Shown here piece by piece: positions 39,173 to 48,480 of a stretch of DNA of 64,000 nt. The first letter of the stretch is position 1; each line of letters starts with the position of its first letter. The position numbers were made by a program, and so were the translations under genes. The notes under the pieces were generated by a model that worked only from the letters and a program-made list of their open reading frames with translations, made no database searches and was not told where the DNA came from. Source of the stretch: an uncultured Psychrobacter sp. (GTDB taxonomy: Bacteria > Pseudomonadota > Gammaproteobacteria > Pseudomonadales > Moraxellaceae). The stretch covers positions 1 to 64,000 of the forward strand of contig CANLXO010000009.1 of assembly GCA_947495055.1 (NCBI GenBank). The letters are read 5' to 3'.

Positions 39173-39184
39173 CATCGTTTCATT

Positions 39185-39229
39185 AAAAATAAACCCCGTC
39201 ATAATTCACTATGGCGGGGTTTATTTTTA
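39185..39229 (+). terminator. Terminator of the ileS-lspA operon
   Basis: AATAAACCCCG (to 39198) pairs with CGGGGTTTATT (from 39215), ending in a T-run at 39224-39228. It lies 13 bases after the lspA stop. Confidence 0.88.
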
Positions 39230-39432
39230 GTATTAAACTAACCTGACATGTAATATTGAACAAAGAACTTGGTTGGTTACGCTTTGGTTCATCTACCCTA
39301 CGCAATATTCTTATATAACCTCATGGTCCGTTGAAGAAAAAACCTGAGACAAAAATGAAACTTATTAACTATACTGATCTATTGAGCAGACCGTAATAAA
39401 TGAGTTGAAAATAGAGTAAAAGGTCATGATAG

Positions 39433-39672
39433 ATGGATTTTTTTATTTTTCTTTTTTTCGTAGCAATCGTTGATTCGATAGGATTAATCCCTTCAATATT
39501 ACTAGTAGCATTGAGTCCTATTTATTTAATAGTATACTTTTGGATGTACAAAAAAATGATTACCTTGTCTTCTGTAGTTGGATCTTTTTTTATAATTGCA
39601 GCTACCTGTCTATCTCTTGCTATGATTGTACTATTTTTTATAGTTGAAAATTCGACAAGAATGTGGGGTTAG
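39433..39672 (+). CDS. Small hypothetical membrane protein
   Basis: A 79-residue open frame with two or three hydrophobic helices (IFLFFVAIVDSIGLI, ILLVALSPIYLIVYFWMY and FFIIAATCLSLAMIVLFFI) and a central KK pair, as expected for a small inner-membrane protein. AAGG lies upstream of ATG 39433. Very AT-rich compared with neighbours. No family recognised; it may be a real small protein or chance, and I lean towards real because of its regular helix pattern. Confidence 0.5.
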   Translation: MDFFIFLFFVAIVDSIGLIPSILLVALSPIYLIVYFWMYKKMITLSSVVGSFFIIAATCLSLAMIVLFFIVENSTRMWG

Positions 39673-39785
39673 GGTTATAGGCTAGGCAAAACCCTTATAC
39701 CCGAAAGGATAGTTAGCGGTAAGTTCATTGTATGCACCGAATATAAAAAAGGCTGCCATTGGTAAAAAGTACAAAACCCTAAAAT

Positions 39786-40451
39786 TCATAAAAACCCCTC
39801 CAATCCCCCACCCGCCATCACAAATAACAAGCCCGCCAAGTTAATGACTACCGTCAAATAATACGCCATACGAAACTCTGGCTTTTGGGACTTGTGGCGC
39901 AGATAAGTCTGGGCAACCAGCGCTCCAACCCAGCCGCCAAGCGCGCTTAAAATATGTAAAGTCATCTCAGGGGTGCGCCACTCATTGTTTTGCGCCGCTT
40001 TTTTATCTTTGGCATACATCGTATAAGTGATAAGCCCTAAGGCTATATACCAGCCAACCACAAGCCAGCTTATCTCATTAGTGAATGCCAGTAGCGCTAG
40101 CACCCCATAAAACCCTATTCCAAGAAACAAACGCTTTTTTTGACCCTCCTCAAAGTCCGCTTGTGCGCTGCGTTTTTGGTTGCGCTTGCGAATTTGACTG
40201 TTCTTATTCGTCATTTTTTGCTGTACAAAGCTCAGCTCTTGTATTCGCTTGGCCTGCAGGCGACCTTGATTATCTTGCCCAAGCGTAAAGACAACCTGTT
40301 CGCCAATCTCTGGGCGGCGCGATGCTTTAAACTCACTAATATGAAAAAACACCGACTCGCCATCACCCATTTTGATAAAACCAAAGCCTTTGTCATCTTG
40401 CCATTTTTGTACGACGCCTTGTACTAGGATGCTTCGCTCATTTTGTGCCAT
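39786..40451 (-). CDS. Cold-shock domain-DUF1294 membrane protein
   Basis: A 221-residue fusion. The N-terminal cold-shock domain (about 8-72) has GVVQKWQDDKGFGFIKM (RNP1-like) and VFFHISEF (RNP2-like). A basic linker follows (about 75-105). The C-terminal DUF1294 part (about 108-221) has three or four membrane helices and the motif YAKDKKAAQNNEWRTPEMTL. A nucleic-acid-binding domain attached to a membrane domain is a known but uncharacterised pairing. Reverse-strand insertion between lspA and fkpB. Confidence 0.9.
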   Translation of the reverse strand: MAQNERSILVQGVVQKWQDDKGFGFIKMGDGESVFFHISEFKASRRPEIGEQVVFTLGQDNQGRLQAKRIQELSFVQQKMTNKNSQIRKRNQKRSAQADFEEGQKKRLFLGIGFYGVLALLAFTNEISWLVVGWYIALGLITYTMYAKDKKAAQNNEWRTPEMTLHILSALGGWVGALVAQTYLRHKSQKPEFRMAYYLTVVINLAGLLFVMAGGGLEGFL

Positions 40452-40617
40452 TGCTATATATGCTCACTTGTAGATTCAAAATTATAGTATTTTATCTATG
40501 GTACTTTATTTATATTTATAGTGCCGCAGTTACGTTACATTATTGACGCTTACACCAGCTATCATTTGCCTTATTATTTGATGCATTGCTTTTTTAATCA
40601 CTAGGTGACCTTTGACT

Positions 40618-41115
40618 ATGACCGACTCTCAATTTATCAATCCCAACGAAGATACGCGCATCGCTTACGGCAGTAGCGTCAAACTACATTTTGAAGTCTC
40701 ACTTGAGAATGGAGAAATAATCGATTCAACCTTTAGTCGCGACGCACCTGTCACGCTGACTATCGGTGATGAGAGTCTATTGCCCGGCTTTGAGCAGGTG
40801 CTGATGAACTTGCGGGCAGGCGATACGCGCACAGCACACCTTGACCCTGAACAAGCCTTTGGAGACTGGAACCCAGATAACGTCCAGCAGTTTAGTCGCA
40901 CTCAATTTGCGCTCATCGCGGACAATCCTGAGATTGGCATGATGGTTGAGTTTGAGGATAAAGGTAAAAACACTTTGGCAGGTATCATAAGTGCTATCGA
41001 TGATGATGAGATCGAAGTGGACTTCAACCATCCGCTCGCCGGTCAAGCGGTGCTTTTTAAAGTCCAAATATTTAAAGTCACTCCGCCTGGCGTGACTGGT
41101 ATACAGCTCATTTAA
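40618..41115 (+). CDS. fkpB: FKBP-type peptidyl-prolyl isomerase (SlpA/FkpB)
   Basis: A 165-residue SlyD-like prolyl isomerase and chaperone. It has the FKBP segment VKLHFEVSLENGEIIDSTF and LLPGFEQVLMNLRAGD, an inserted-flap region, and the end of the catalytic domain VDFNHPLAGQAVLFKV. It lacks the His-rich tail of SlyD, which fits FkpB. In E. coli it follows ileS-lspA; here two genes intervene. ATG 40618 has AGGTGA upstream; a TTG two codons earlier is possible. Confidence 0.92.
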   Translation: MTDSQFINPNEDTRIAYGSSVKLHFEVSLENGEIIDSTFSRDAPVTLTIGDESLLPGFEQVLMNLRAGDTRTAHLDPEQAFGDWNPDNVQQFSRTQFALIADNPEIGMMVEFEDKGKNTLAGIISAIDDDEIEVDFNHPLAGQAVLFKVQIFKVTPPGVTGIQLI

Positions 41116-41136
41116 AACAATAAAAAGGATAATAAG

Positions 41137-42177
41137 ATGAAATATGAAACCCTGCCACAGATTCATGAACAGGTATCCAAGATTTGTCTAGGCACGATGA
41201 CTTGGGGACAGCAAAACGACGAGAGTGAAGCGCACGCGCAGATGGATATGGCGCTAACTGCTGGCGTCAACTTTTGGGATACCGCCGAGATGTACCCCTC
41301 GCCACCTGATAAAGACAAGCAAGGGGATACTGAGCGTCATATCGGCACTTGGTTTGCTAAGAACAAGCAGCGTGATAAGGTTATCCTTGCCAGCAAAATG
41401 TCGCCAATGAGTTTTTTGCGTGACGGTCAAAGCCGTTTTAACGCTGAGCATATCGGGCAAGCTATCGATGGCAACCTTGAGCGCTTGCAAACAGATTACA
41501 TCGACGTTTATCAGTTGCACTGGCCTGAGCGTCAAACGAACTTTTTTGGTCAGCGCGGCTACACCGAAGATATGGCAGCGCAATCACTGGACAATTTGAC
41601 GCCGTTTTTAGAGACCATTCAAGCGCTAAACGATGAGATCAAAAAAGGTCGCATTCGTGCGTATGGCTTATCCAACGATACCGCTTGGGGACTCATGCGC
41701 TATCTTTGGGAGGCGGACAAGAATGGTTTGATCGCACCTATCACGGTACAAAACCCTTATAGCCTACTCAATCGCTTGTATGAGGTCGGTATGGCAGAGA
41801 TCGCGCATCGCGAAAACGTCGGCCTGCTTGCTTACTCGCCGCTAGGCTTTGGTGTGTTGTCGGGCAAATATTTAGATGGCAAACGTCCAGAGGGCGCTCG
41901 CCTGACCAAATATGAGCGCTTTGGTCGTTACGTAAACGAGCAAGCGCTATCGGCTACAGAACAGTACGCCAAGATTGCTGATGATGCAGGATTAGATATG
42001 GCGCAGATGTCACTGGCTTTTGTTAATTCGCGTGCTTTTGTCACTAGCAACATTATCGGCGCGACCAGCCTTGAGCAGCTTAAATCTAACATCGACAGCA
42101 TTGATCTGACTTTGAGCGCAGATGTACTAGAAGCTATAGAGGCCATACATACCGAGCAGCCTAATCCATCGCCTTAG
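41137..42177 (+). CDS. tas: NADP(H)-dependent aldo-keto reductase (Tas-like)
   Basis: A 346-residue TIM-barrel oxidoreductase. It has LGTMTWG near the N-terminus, the catalytic Asp-Tyr pair in FWDTAEMYP, the LQTDYIDVYQLHWPER segment and the C-terminal NADPH-binding GATSLEQL region. The start and the YPSPPD and TNFFGQRGY segments match E. coli Tas closely as I recall it. AAGGAT precedes the ATG. It follows fkpB by 21 bases and may be co-transcribed. Confidence 0.93.
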   Translation: MKYETLPQIHEQVSKICLGTMTWGQQNDESEAHAQMDMALTAGVNFWDTAEMYPSPPDKDKQGDTERHIGTWFAKNKQRDKVILASKMSPMSFLRDGQSRFNAEHIGQAIDGNLERLQTDYIDVYQLHWPERQTNFFGQRGYTEDMAAQSLDNLTPFLETIQALNDEIKKGRIRAYGLSNDTAWGLMRYLWEADKNGLIAPITVQNPYSLLNRLYEVGMAEIAHRENVGLLAYSPLGFGVLSGKYLDGKRPEGARLTKYERFGRYVNEQALSATEQYAKIADDAGLDMAQMSLAFVNSRAFVTSNIIGATSLEQLKSNIDSIDLTLSADVLEAIEAIHTEQPNPSP

Positions 42178-42200
42178 TTTTATCCTTAGGTATAAATATC

Positions 42201-42235
42201 AAAAAAAAGCGCAGCCTATTAAAGGTTGCGCTTTT
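42201..42235. terminator. Terminator between tas and the acyltransferase gene
   Basis: AAAAGCGCAGCCT (42205-42217) pairs with AGGTTGCGCTTTT (42223-42235) with one mismatch, and lies between convergent genes. Confidence 0.85.
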
Positions 42236-42266
42236 CTTTGTTTATCCTGATAGCAAAACCTTATGC

Positions 42267-43061
42267 TTATGCAGAAGTATTCAGCACTCTTGAATGTAGT
42301 TCAGCTAAGCCTTCTTGCATACTTTTTTGTAATTTATTGGTCATCTCACTTTTGCTATAGCCATTAGGATCTATTGGCTCAAGCGGTAGCACATAAGCGG
42401 TAACATTTTTGCTATCGAGTACCTTTTTAAGGCTCTCTTTCATGGTTAATTTGCCATAATAAGGCAGTGCGTCACTTAAGGTACCGTCCTTATTAACATA
42501 AGCGAGTACCATAGGCTGTACGGGTACCTTTGCATCTATCGCTGCTTGCAAAAGCGTACCATGAATACGCTTGATTTTTTTACCATCTGTCGTGGTGGCC
42601 TCTGGGAAAAAGACAACCGAAAAGCCTTCTTTTAAAAAGTCTGCAATTTGCGTGGCTACTGATCCGGCATCTCCTGACCCGCGCTGGATAAATACCGTGC
42701 CCGCAGCATGAGCCAGCTTACCAAATACAGGCCACTCGCCAATCTCAGCTTTGGACAAAAAGAACGCGGGACTCACGGTACCTACAACTGGAATATCCAT
42801 CCATGACACGTGGTTTGATACCCACAGACCGTGATGCTGCGGTACTGGCTCGACCTCTACGACCTTGACACCGAACGAGCCTGCCATCTTGCGACAAAAG
42901 GCTTGAATATAGCGTGGTAGTTTTTCTCTTGGTGGCTCCCGAAATGCGCCGATGCGCTGGGCGGCGCGTAGTCCACCGACCATAGTTGTGGTCATGCCAG
43001 CGATTTGCTTGCCACGGCCCAACTGTTTTTTGACTGAAAACTTTGACTTAGATTGACTCAT
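42267..43061 (-). CDS. 1-acyl-glycerol-3-phosphate acyltransferase-like protein (PlsC family)
   Basis: A 264-residue membrane-associated acyltransferase. The catalytic HxxxxD box is in WVSNHVSWMDIP and the second motif is VVFFPEATTTDGKKI, with Ala in place of the Gly of the usual FPEGT. This variant occurs in lysophospholipid and lyso-ornithine-lipid acyltransferases, so the acyl acceptor is uncertain. A hydrophobic N-terminal segment is weak. Reverse-strand, monocistronic, sharing a terminator with tas. Confidence 0.88.
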   Translation of the reverse strand: MSQSKSKFSVKKQLGRGKQIAGMTTTMVGGLRAAQRIGAFREPPREKLPRYIQAFCRKMAGSFGVKVVEVEPVPQHHGLWVSNHVSWMDIPVVGTVSPAFFLSKAEIGEWPVFGKLAHAAGTVFIQRGSGDAGSVATQIADFLKEGFSVVFFPEATTTDGKKIKRIHGTLLQAAIDAKVPVQPMVLAYVNKDGTLSDALPYYGKLTMKESLKKVLDSKNVTAYVLPLEPIDPNGYSKSEMTNKLQKSMQEGLAELHSRVLNTSA

Positions 43062-43324
43062 CTTTGTCCCTTATGGATGGATATAGTGCGTTATTGTAGA
43101 TAAGCTACGCGCGGTTATGTAAAAGATAAATTATAAAAATAGAGTGTAATAAAAGGCAGATAAGTATAACAAACTTCTCTTGATTCAGTGACGATTTGTT
43201 CACTCAGACCTCTTGGATCAGGTTCAAAGTTAACATAAAATTATCTGACACGCTTTAATATCGTTGGGGTGGCCGCATATAGAAGGTTATAACCCTTTAA
43301 TAAATTAATAATAGGTGACTATTT

Positions 43325-44800
43325 TTGGAATATTTTGACAGACATACCGGTGGCGAGCGCGCTATTATCGTTCATCTAGACATCCGCCAAATTCAAGATC
43401 CTGACGATCTTGGCGAGTTTGAACTCTTGGCGGACTCAGCAGGTGCGGATCGATTGGCACTAGTGACAGGTTCACGCCTAAAGCCTGATGCCAAATACTT
43501 TGTAGGGAGCGGAAAGGCTGAAGAGATTGCCGAACTGGTACGCGAGCATGACGCTGACATCGTCCTTTTTAACCACAATCTGTCGCCATCACAAGAGCGT
43601 AACCTTGAGACTATAGCCCAGTGCCGCGTCCTTGACCGCACCGGTTTAATCTTAGATATCTTTGCTCAGCGCGCTCGTACTTATGAAGGTAAGTTGCAAG
43701 TCGAGCTGGCGCAGCTTAACCATCTATCTACGCGCCTCGTTCGCGGTTGGACGCATTTGGAGCGTCAAAAAGGGGGTATTGGTCTGCGTGGCCCTGGTGA
43801 AACCCAGCTTGAGACCGATCGCCGCTTATTGCAGACGCGAGTTAATCAGCTTAAGAGTAAGCTTGAAAAGGTACGGCAAACGCGCGCGCAAGGCCGTGCC
43901 CGTCGGCAAAAATCTGATGTACCCACTGTCTCGCTCGTCGGTTATACCAACGCAGGCAAGTCCACTTTATTCAATCGTTTGGTGGATGAAAACATCTATG
44001 CTGCGGACAAACTGTTTGCGACCCTTGACCCGACACTGCGCCGCTTAGACTGGCAAGGCGTTGGACGCGTAGTACTGGTCGATACCGTAGGTTTTGTGCG
44101 TCACCTGCCCCATGAGTTGGTTGAGTCTTTTCATGCTACTCTTGAGGAGACCTTAGAGGCTGATCTTTTGCTTCATGTTATCGATTCCTCAAGTGAGGAT
44201 ATGCATGAGCAGATTCAAGCGGTCAAAGCAGTGCTGGCTGAGATTGACAATGACGTACCTGTGCTCAATGTCTATAACAAGATTGATCTCACCGATGAGC
44301 CTGCTCGTATTGGGTATGCAAGCGAGGGGAAACCCAATCGTGTTTATGTCTCCTCACGAGAAAACCTAGGTATGGAGGAGCTATCTCTTGCCGTACAGCA
44401 GCTATTGACGGGCACGCTTACCACCTTTGATTTGACGCTGCCATATAATGCAGGTCAATTCAAAAACACCTTGTACGAGCTTGGCGTCATACTCGAGGAA
44501 AGCTATGACGATACGGGTCATGAGTGCCTGACCATACGTCTACCAAGCGATAGGCTCAAGCAACTGCTCGGTCAGGCTAACCTGTCTCCTTTAGACGTAC
44601 TGCCCTTAGCACAAGCAACGCTTTTGATGCCTGTTCTTGAACCTTTTGAAGAGTCAAGCCAAGAAAAAACTAGTACAAATGCAGGTGATCTTGACAGTAA
44701 ATCGGTAGATTCTGATGACTCAGCTGAGACTTTGAGCCATCATTTAGACGATGAGTCCGAAGTTGATTTAGCCTTGTCTGATACAACGCCAGAGGCCTGA
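43325..44800 (+). CDS. hflX: Ribosome-associated GTPase HflX
   Basis: HflX is a heat-shock GTPase that splits and rescues stalled ribosomes. The 491-residue protein has the N-terminal HflX domain (KYFVGSGKAEEIAE, FAQRARTYEGKLQVELAQL, GIGLRGPGETQLETDRR) and the G domain with GYTNAGKST (G1), DTVGFVRHLP (G3) and NKID (G4). The start is TTG 43325, preceded by AGGTGA at 8 bases, and it aligns with the E. coli start. An acidic Asp/Ser/Glu-rich tail of about 45 residues extends the C-terminus. No hfq gene is adjacent, unlike in E. coli. Confidence 0.96.
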   Translation: MEYFDRHTGGERAIIVHLDIRQIQDPDDLGEFELLADSAGADRLALVTGSRLKPDAKYFVGSGKAEEIAELVREHDADIVLFNHNLSPSQERNLETIAQCRVLDRTGLILDIFAQRARTYEGKLQVELAQLNHLSTRLVRGWTHLERQKGGIGLRGPGETQLETDRRLLQTRVNQLKSKLEKVRQTRAQGRARRQKSDVPTVSLVGYTNAGKSTLFNRLVDENIYAADKLFATLDPTLRRLDWQGVGRVVLVDTVGFVRHLPHELVESFHATLEETLEADLLLHVIDSSSEDMHEQIQAVKAVLAEIDNDVPVLNVYNKIDLTDEPARIGYASEGKPNRVYVSSRENLGMEELSLAVQQLLTGTLTTFDLTLPYNAGQFKNTLYELGVILEESYDDTGHECLTIRLPSDRLKQLLGQANLSPLDVLPLAQATLLMPVLEPFEESSQEKTSTNAGDLDSKSVDSDDSAETLSHHLDDESEVDLALSDTTPEA

Positions 44801-44875
44801 TCAATCAGTCTAGCTATTTATTAAACGCGGTCTTTAGTACTATTTAAGTTACTATTCACAAAATTCTCACCCAAT

Positions 44876-44917
44876 ACAAGCGGTACTTATCTTATAAGAT
44901 AGGTATCGCTTGTTTTT
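44876..44917 (+). terminator. Terminator after hflX
   Basis: ACAAGCGGTACTTATCTTA (44876-44894) pairs with TAAGATAGGTATCGCTTGT (44895-44913) with two mismatches, followed by TTTTTG. It is 75 bases after the hflX stop. Confidence 0.8.
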
Positions 44918-45103
44918 TGATAGTTTGGCGCTTATTGATTCTGCCTTAGGGAACCTAGCTTTATTAATATGGCGACTGTGTATATAATTGGCGCTCCTAT
45001 CATCGACAAGTGTTTTTTAATGGTATGTCATGTTTTACTAGTCCTTGCCATTAGTCAAACCTCTAGCACGTTATGTTTATTTTTAACTTATCATGAGTCA
45101 CTT

Positions 45104-45535
45104 ATGACCCTCTCTTCGCACTCAAAGCTACCTTTATGGATGGCTATTATTTTAACCCTCGTTATGGTCGTTGTGGTTCGTGAGCTTGCGGTCGTTATCT
45201 GCAGCTGGGCTGGTATCGAAAAGGCTGCCAATATTGTCGGTTTGGTTGCGATGTTCTTGATACTTATGACTTGGCGTTTGATAAAAGGTCTACCGCACTG
45301 GCTCACTCAAGCGAGCAATACTTTGCTTGTCGATAGCGGTTTTGCCTTTTTACCTGTATCTGCCGGCGCTGGCATCTTGTTATTTGAGCTTGGTGATGAG
45401 TTATGGGGCGTCATGATCACGATGATTATCAGTACTCTCATACCGCTATGGGGTCTTGGCATCTTGGCTAATCGCTGGCTAAACAGTAGCGATACTCTTG
45501 ATACGTCAAGCAAATCTACTGAGCATCAAGAGTAG
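45104..45535 (+). CDS. LrgA/CidA-like membrane protein
   Basis: A 143-residue protein with four hydrophobic helices and LrgA/CidA-type features: GIEKAANIVGLVAMFLIL and GFAFLPVSAGAGILLFE. These holin-like proteins work with an LrgB partner, which follows 66 bases downstream. The open frame extends to ATG 44969, but the first 45 residues lie outside the family core; ATG 45104 is chosen with a weak GAG site. The two-gene pair is typical. Proposed roles in related systems include control of murein hydrolases or export of small metabolites; the role here is unknown. Confidence 0.8.
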   Translation: MTLSSHSKLPLWMAIILTLVMVVVVRELAVVICSWAGIEKAANIVGLVAMFLILMTWRLIKGLPHWLTQASNTLLVDSGFAFLPVSAGAGILLFELGDELWGVMITMIISTLIPLWGLGILANRWLNSSDTLDTSSKSTEHQE

Positions 45536-45601
45536 CCATATGTTTTGTGAGAGAGTTATGCATCTTGCTAAGGGTCTTTATGTATTTTGCTAGAGGTAAC
45601 C

Positions 45602-46291
45602 ATGTATTTTGACAGCATAGCCGTAGCGACTGGGGCGGCGATACTATTGACGTTAGTGGCGCACGTGAGCGCCCGCGTCCTTGCCAAAAAGCTCACTTGG
45701 CTGCCTATGGTCATTACCGCACTAGTCTTAGTTATTGTGTTCTTGTTCATTTTGCAATGGGACTATGATAACTACTATGGCGTGGCCAAACCTGTCTTTG
45801 ATCACCTGTTGGGTTACGTGACAGTACTACTTGCTGTACCGCTGGCAGCAATGAACTTTAAGGGTTTACCGGTCAAGCGCCTCTCTATTATTGTGCTGAT
45901 TGCTAGTATTGTCGGGGCTTTATTGCCCATGTCACTCGCCTATCTGTTTTCGCTTAGCCAAGAGACCATATTAGCCTTTGCCACTCGCTCTGTAACCACG
46001 CCTATCGGTCTTAGCGTAGCGGACTTGATTGGCGCACCTTTAGCGATGGCAAACCTGATCATTATTGTTTCAGGCTTGCTTGGCGGCGCTCTGGCACGTT
46101 CCTTGTTTCGCAGTATTGATGATGACCGTGCAAAGGGTTTGGCACTGGGACTGGCGGCGCATGCTTTTGGTACAGTTGAAGCGTGGCAGATCAGCTCAAC
46201 TGCTGGACGTTATGCAGCCTTTGGCTTAGCGGTTAACGGGCTATTGACTGCCGTATGGGTACCCATATTTATCGGTGCGCTGTCAGCATAA
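45602..46291 (+). CDS. LrgB-like membrane protein
   Basis: A 229-residue polytopic protein of the LrgB family with ATRSVTTPIGLSVADLIGAP and GLAAHAFGTVEAWQIS, the two conserved stretches of the family. ATG 45602 has AGAGGT upstream and is preferred over a TTG at 45587. It is the second gene of the LrgA/LrgB-like pair and ends 164 bases before the lytic transglycosylase gene, a neighbour that also acts on murein. Confidence 0.85.
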   Translation: MYFDSIAVATGAAILLTLVAHVSARVLAKKLTWLPMVITALVLVIVFLFILQWDYDNYYGVAKPVFDHLLGYVTVLLAVPLAAMNFKGLPVKRLSIIVLIASIVGALLPMSLAYLFSLSQETILAFATRSVTTPIGLSVADLIGAPLAMANLIIIVSGLLGGALARSLFRSIDDDRAKGLALGLAAHAFGTVEAWQISSTAGRYAAFGLAVNGLLTAVWVPIFIGALSA

Positions 46292-46455
46292 GCTCATTCT
46301 TTATTTTATGGATATGACATATTCGACATAAGTCCAAATGAGGATTTATGTTATAGTTGTGTTATAGTAAATTCTATCTATTTTAAATCAGCTGATTCTT
46401 GAGCGCGTTCATACACCAAGTAATCTGATCGTCTTCGATAAAAAGTGATGCTTTT

Positions 46456-47256
46456 ATGATAAACATTCAAACTCTTAGTCGTTGCCTGTCACCGATATTA
46501 TTGACCTCTTTTGCTCTATCCGCTATTTCTACAAGTGCGCATGCTGGCAATATGTATATCTATAAAGACAAAGGCGGTCAGGTTCTTCTAACCAACGTCA
46601 GCCCTAGCGGTAATTTTGAAAAATTCACCAAAAAAGTAAAAGTCACTTATTACAAAGACAGTAGCAATTACGATAATAATGCCAGTACCAATAACTACGG
46701 TACTAGCCCTGCTAGCAATAGCGGTAGCCGTAATGCTTATGACGCTTATATCCGTGCTTCAGCTGCTCGTCATGGCGTCGATCCTGGGCTTATGAAAGCG
46801 ATGATGCATACCGAGTCCGCTTTTAATCCTAATGCCCGCTCGCCTGTCGGCGCACAAGGCTTGATGCAGCTGATGCCTGCTACTGCCAGACGATTTAAGG
46901 TGAGTAATGCTTGGGATCCTGCGGATAATATTGAAGGTTCAGCCAAATATATCGCTTGGCTGATGCGCCGATTTGATAACAATATCGAATTTGCTATTGC
47001 AGGCTACAACGCAGGCGAAGGTAACGTCGATAAGTATGGTGGTATCCCTCCGTTTAAAGAAACCCGCAACTACGTCAAAAAGGTGATGAGCCGTTATCAT
47101 AGCTTGTACAAAAACGACTCTGGGCTATCGACTAGTACCAATAACTATAACAACGCTAATGGCATCAGCGATAACAGCTCAATGCAAAATGTCAGCTTTG
47201 GTACGAGCAGTAATAGTGCAAGCTACGCCAATTCCGCTTACGCTGCGCTACGTTAA
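46456..47256 (+). CDS. Secreted lytic transglycosylase (SLT domain)
   Basis: A 266-residue periplasmic or outer-envelope enzyme that cleaves peptidoglycan. It has a signal peptide (about 1-30, ending STSAHA), an N-terminal DUF4124-like segment (MYIYKDKGGQVLLTN), a Ser/Asn-rich linker, and the SLT domain with the catalytic Glu in MMHTESAFNP, followed by GAQGLMQLMPATA and AIAGYNAGEGNV. A low-complexity Asn/Ser tail (about 220-266) follows. It lies next to the LrgA/LrgB-like pair. Confidence 0.93.
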   Translation: MINIQTLSRCLSPILLTSFALSAISTSAHAGNMYIYKDKGGQVLLTNVSPSGNFEKFTKKVKVTYYKDSSNYDNNASTNNYGTSPASNSGSRNAYDAYIRASAARHGVDPGLMKAMMHTESAFNPNARSPVGAQGLMQLMPATARRFKVSNAWDPADNIEGSAKYIAWLMRRFDNNIEFAIAGYNAGEGNVDKYGGIPPFKETRNYVKKVMSRYHSLYKNDSGLSTSTNNYNNANGISDNSSMQNVSFGTSSNSASYANSAYAALR

Positions 47257-47284
47257 ACTTACTATTTTATATACTGCAAAACGC

Positions 47285-47315
47285 AAAAAGCCCGCTACTA
47301 TATAGCGGGCTTTTT
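47285..47315. terminator. Terminator between the transglycosylase gene and tsf
   Basis: Thirteen-base arms AAAAAGCCCGCTA (47285-47297) and TAGCGGGCTTTTT (47303-47315) with a 5-base loop. Works in both directions between convergent genes. Confidence 0.92.
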
Positions 47316-47418
47316 GTCTCTATCTATTTGTCTGTATCTTTTTTATCTATATGCAGTATAGAGCACTACATTAACTAAGATAGGTTTAATGCTATCTACT
47401 TAGCTTATTTATACAGGC

Positions 47419-48303
47419 TTACTTGTTTGCAGCGGCTTGCGTTGCAGCAACTTCTGCAGCAAAGTCTTCTTGCTTTTTCTCAATGCCTTCGCCAACTTCT
47501 AAGCGCTTAAAGCCTAATACTTTAACGCCCTCAGCTTTTAGTACGTCGCCGACTTTTTTGTCGTTGTCCATGACGTATGGCTGACGCAGTAGGGTCACTT
47601 CATCAAGATACTTACGCAGACCGCCTTCGATCATTTTTTCAACGATGTTATCAGGCTTACCAGATTCGCGAGCTTTGGCTTCAATGATATCTTTTTCACG
47701 AGCCAATACGTCTGCAGCCACGTCTTCGTCATCTACCGCTACTGGGTTAAAAGCGGCGATATGCATAGCAAGGTTTTTACCAGTATCAGCATTACCACCT
47801 TCAAAAGATACGACCACACCGATACGTAATCCATGACGATATGAGGCAAGGTTATCGCCTTCTAGCGTCTCAACGCGGCGTAATTGGATGTTCTCACCGA
47901 TTTTTTGTACCAGTGATACGCGAGCTTCTTCGACTGTTTGACCATCGCCGTATGGCAATTGATTGATAGCTTCAACGTCAGTCGTATTGTTTTCTAAAGC
48001 GATATTAGCGACTTTTTCAGCAAAAGCTGTAAAGTTGTCATCTTTGGCGACAAAGTCAGTTTGGCAGTTAACTTCTACCAAGAATGCTTTTTTGTCGTTT
48101 TGTGCGATGATGATAGCACCGTCAGCAGCGATATTACCTGCTTTTTTGGCTGCTTTTGCTTGACCCGATTTACGCAAGTTATCGATGGCAACTTCAACAT
48201 CGCCATTTGACTCCTCTAGTGCTTTTTTGCACTCCATCATGCCAAGACCAGTACGGTCACGCAATTCTTTTACCATTTTGGCAGATACTTTTACGTCTGT
48301 CAT
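47419..48303 (-). CDS. tsf: Elongation factor Ts
   Basis: EF-Ts is the nucleotide exchange factor for EF-Tu. The 294-residue protein has the N-terminal [20 protein letters not shown] with MMECKKAL and the TDFVAKDD motif for EF-Tu contact, then the core and C-terminal modules. AGAGGTAA precedes ATG 48303. It is the second gene of the rpsB-tsf operon, 177 bases after rpsB. Confidence 0.98.
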   Translation of the reverse strand: MTDVKVSAKMVKELRDRTGLGMMECKKALEESNGDVEVAIDNLRKSGQAKAAKKAGNIAADGAIIIAQNDKKAFLVEVNCQTDFVAKDDNFTAFAEKVANIALENNTTDVEAINQLPYGDGQTVEEARVSLVQKIGENIQLRRVETLEGDNLASYRHGLRIGVVVSFEGGNADTGKNLAMHIAAFNPVAVDDEDVAADVLAREKDIIEAKARESGKPDNIVEKMIEGGLRKYLDEVTLLRQPYVMDNDKKVGDVLKAEGVKVLGFKRLEVGEGIEKKQEDFAAEVAATQAAANK

Positions 48304-48480
48304 AAGAGTTACCTCTATTTGTTGTGTGTGAAAATGCTTAATATAGGTTTGCTTAACGAATAATAGCGCCTAAAAAGACTATTTATTGTATAAAAGGCAT
48401 GACGAGTAAACCTTCATCATGCCCCTTATTGATAATAAATAGGTCACTAACAATAAGTTAGTGTTACGCTTAGTTAAGAC

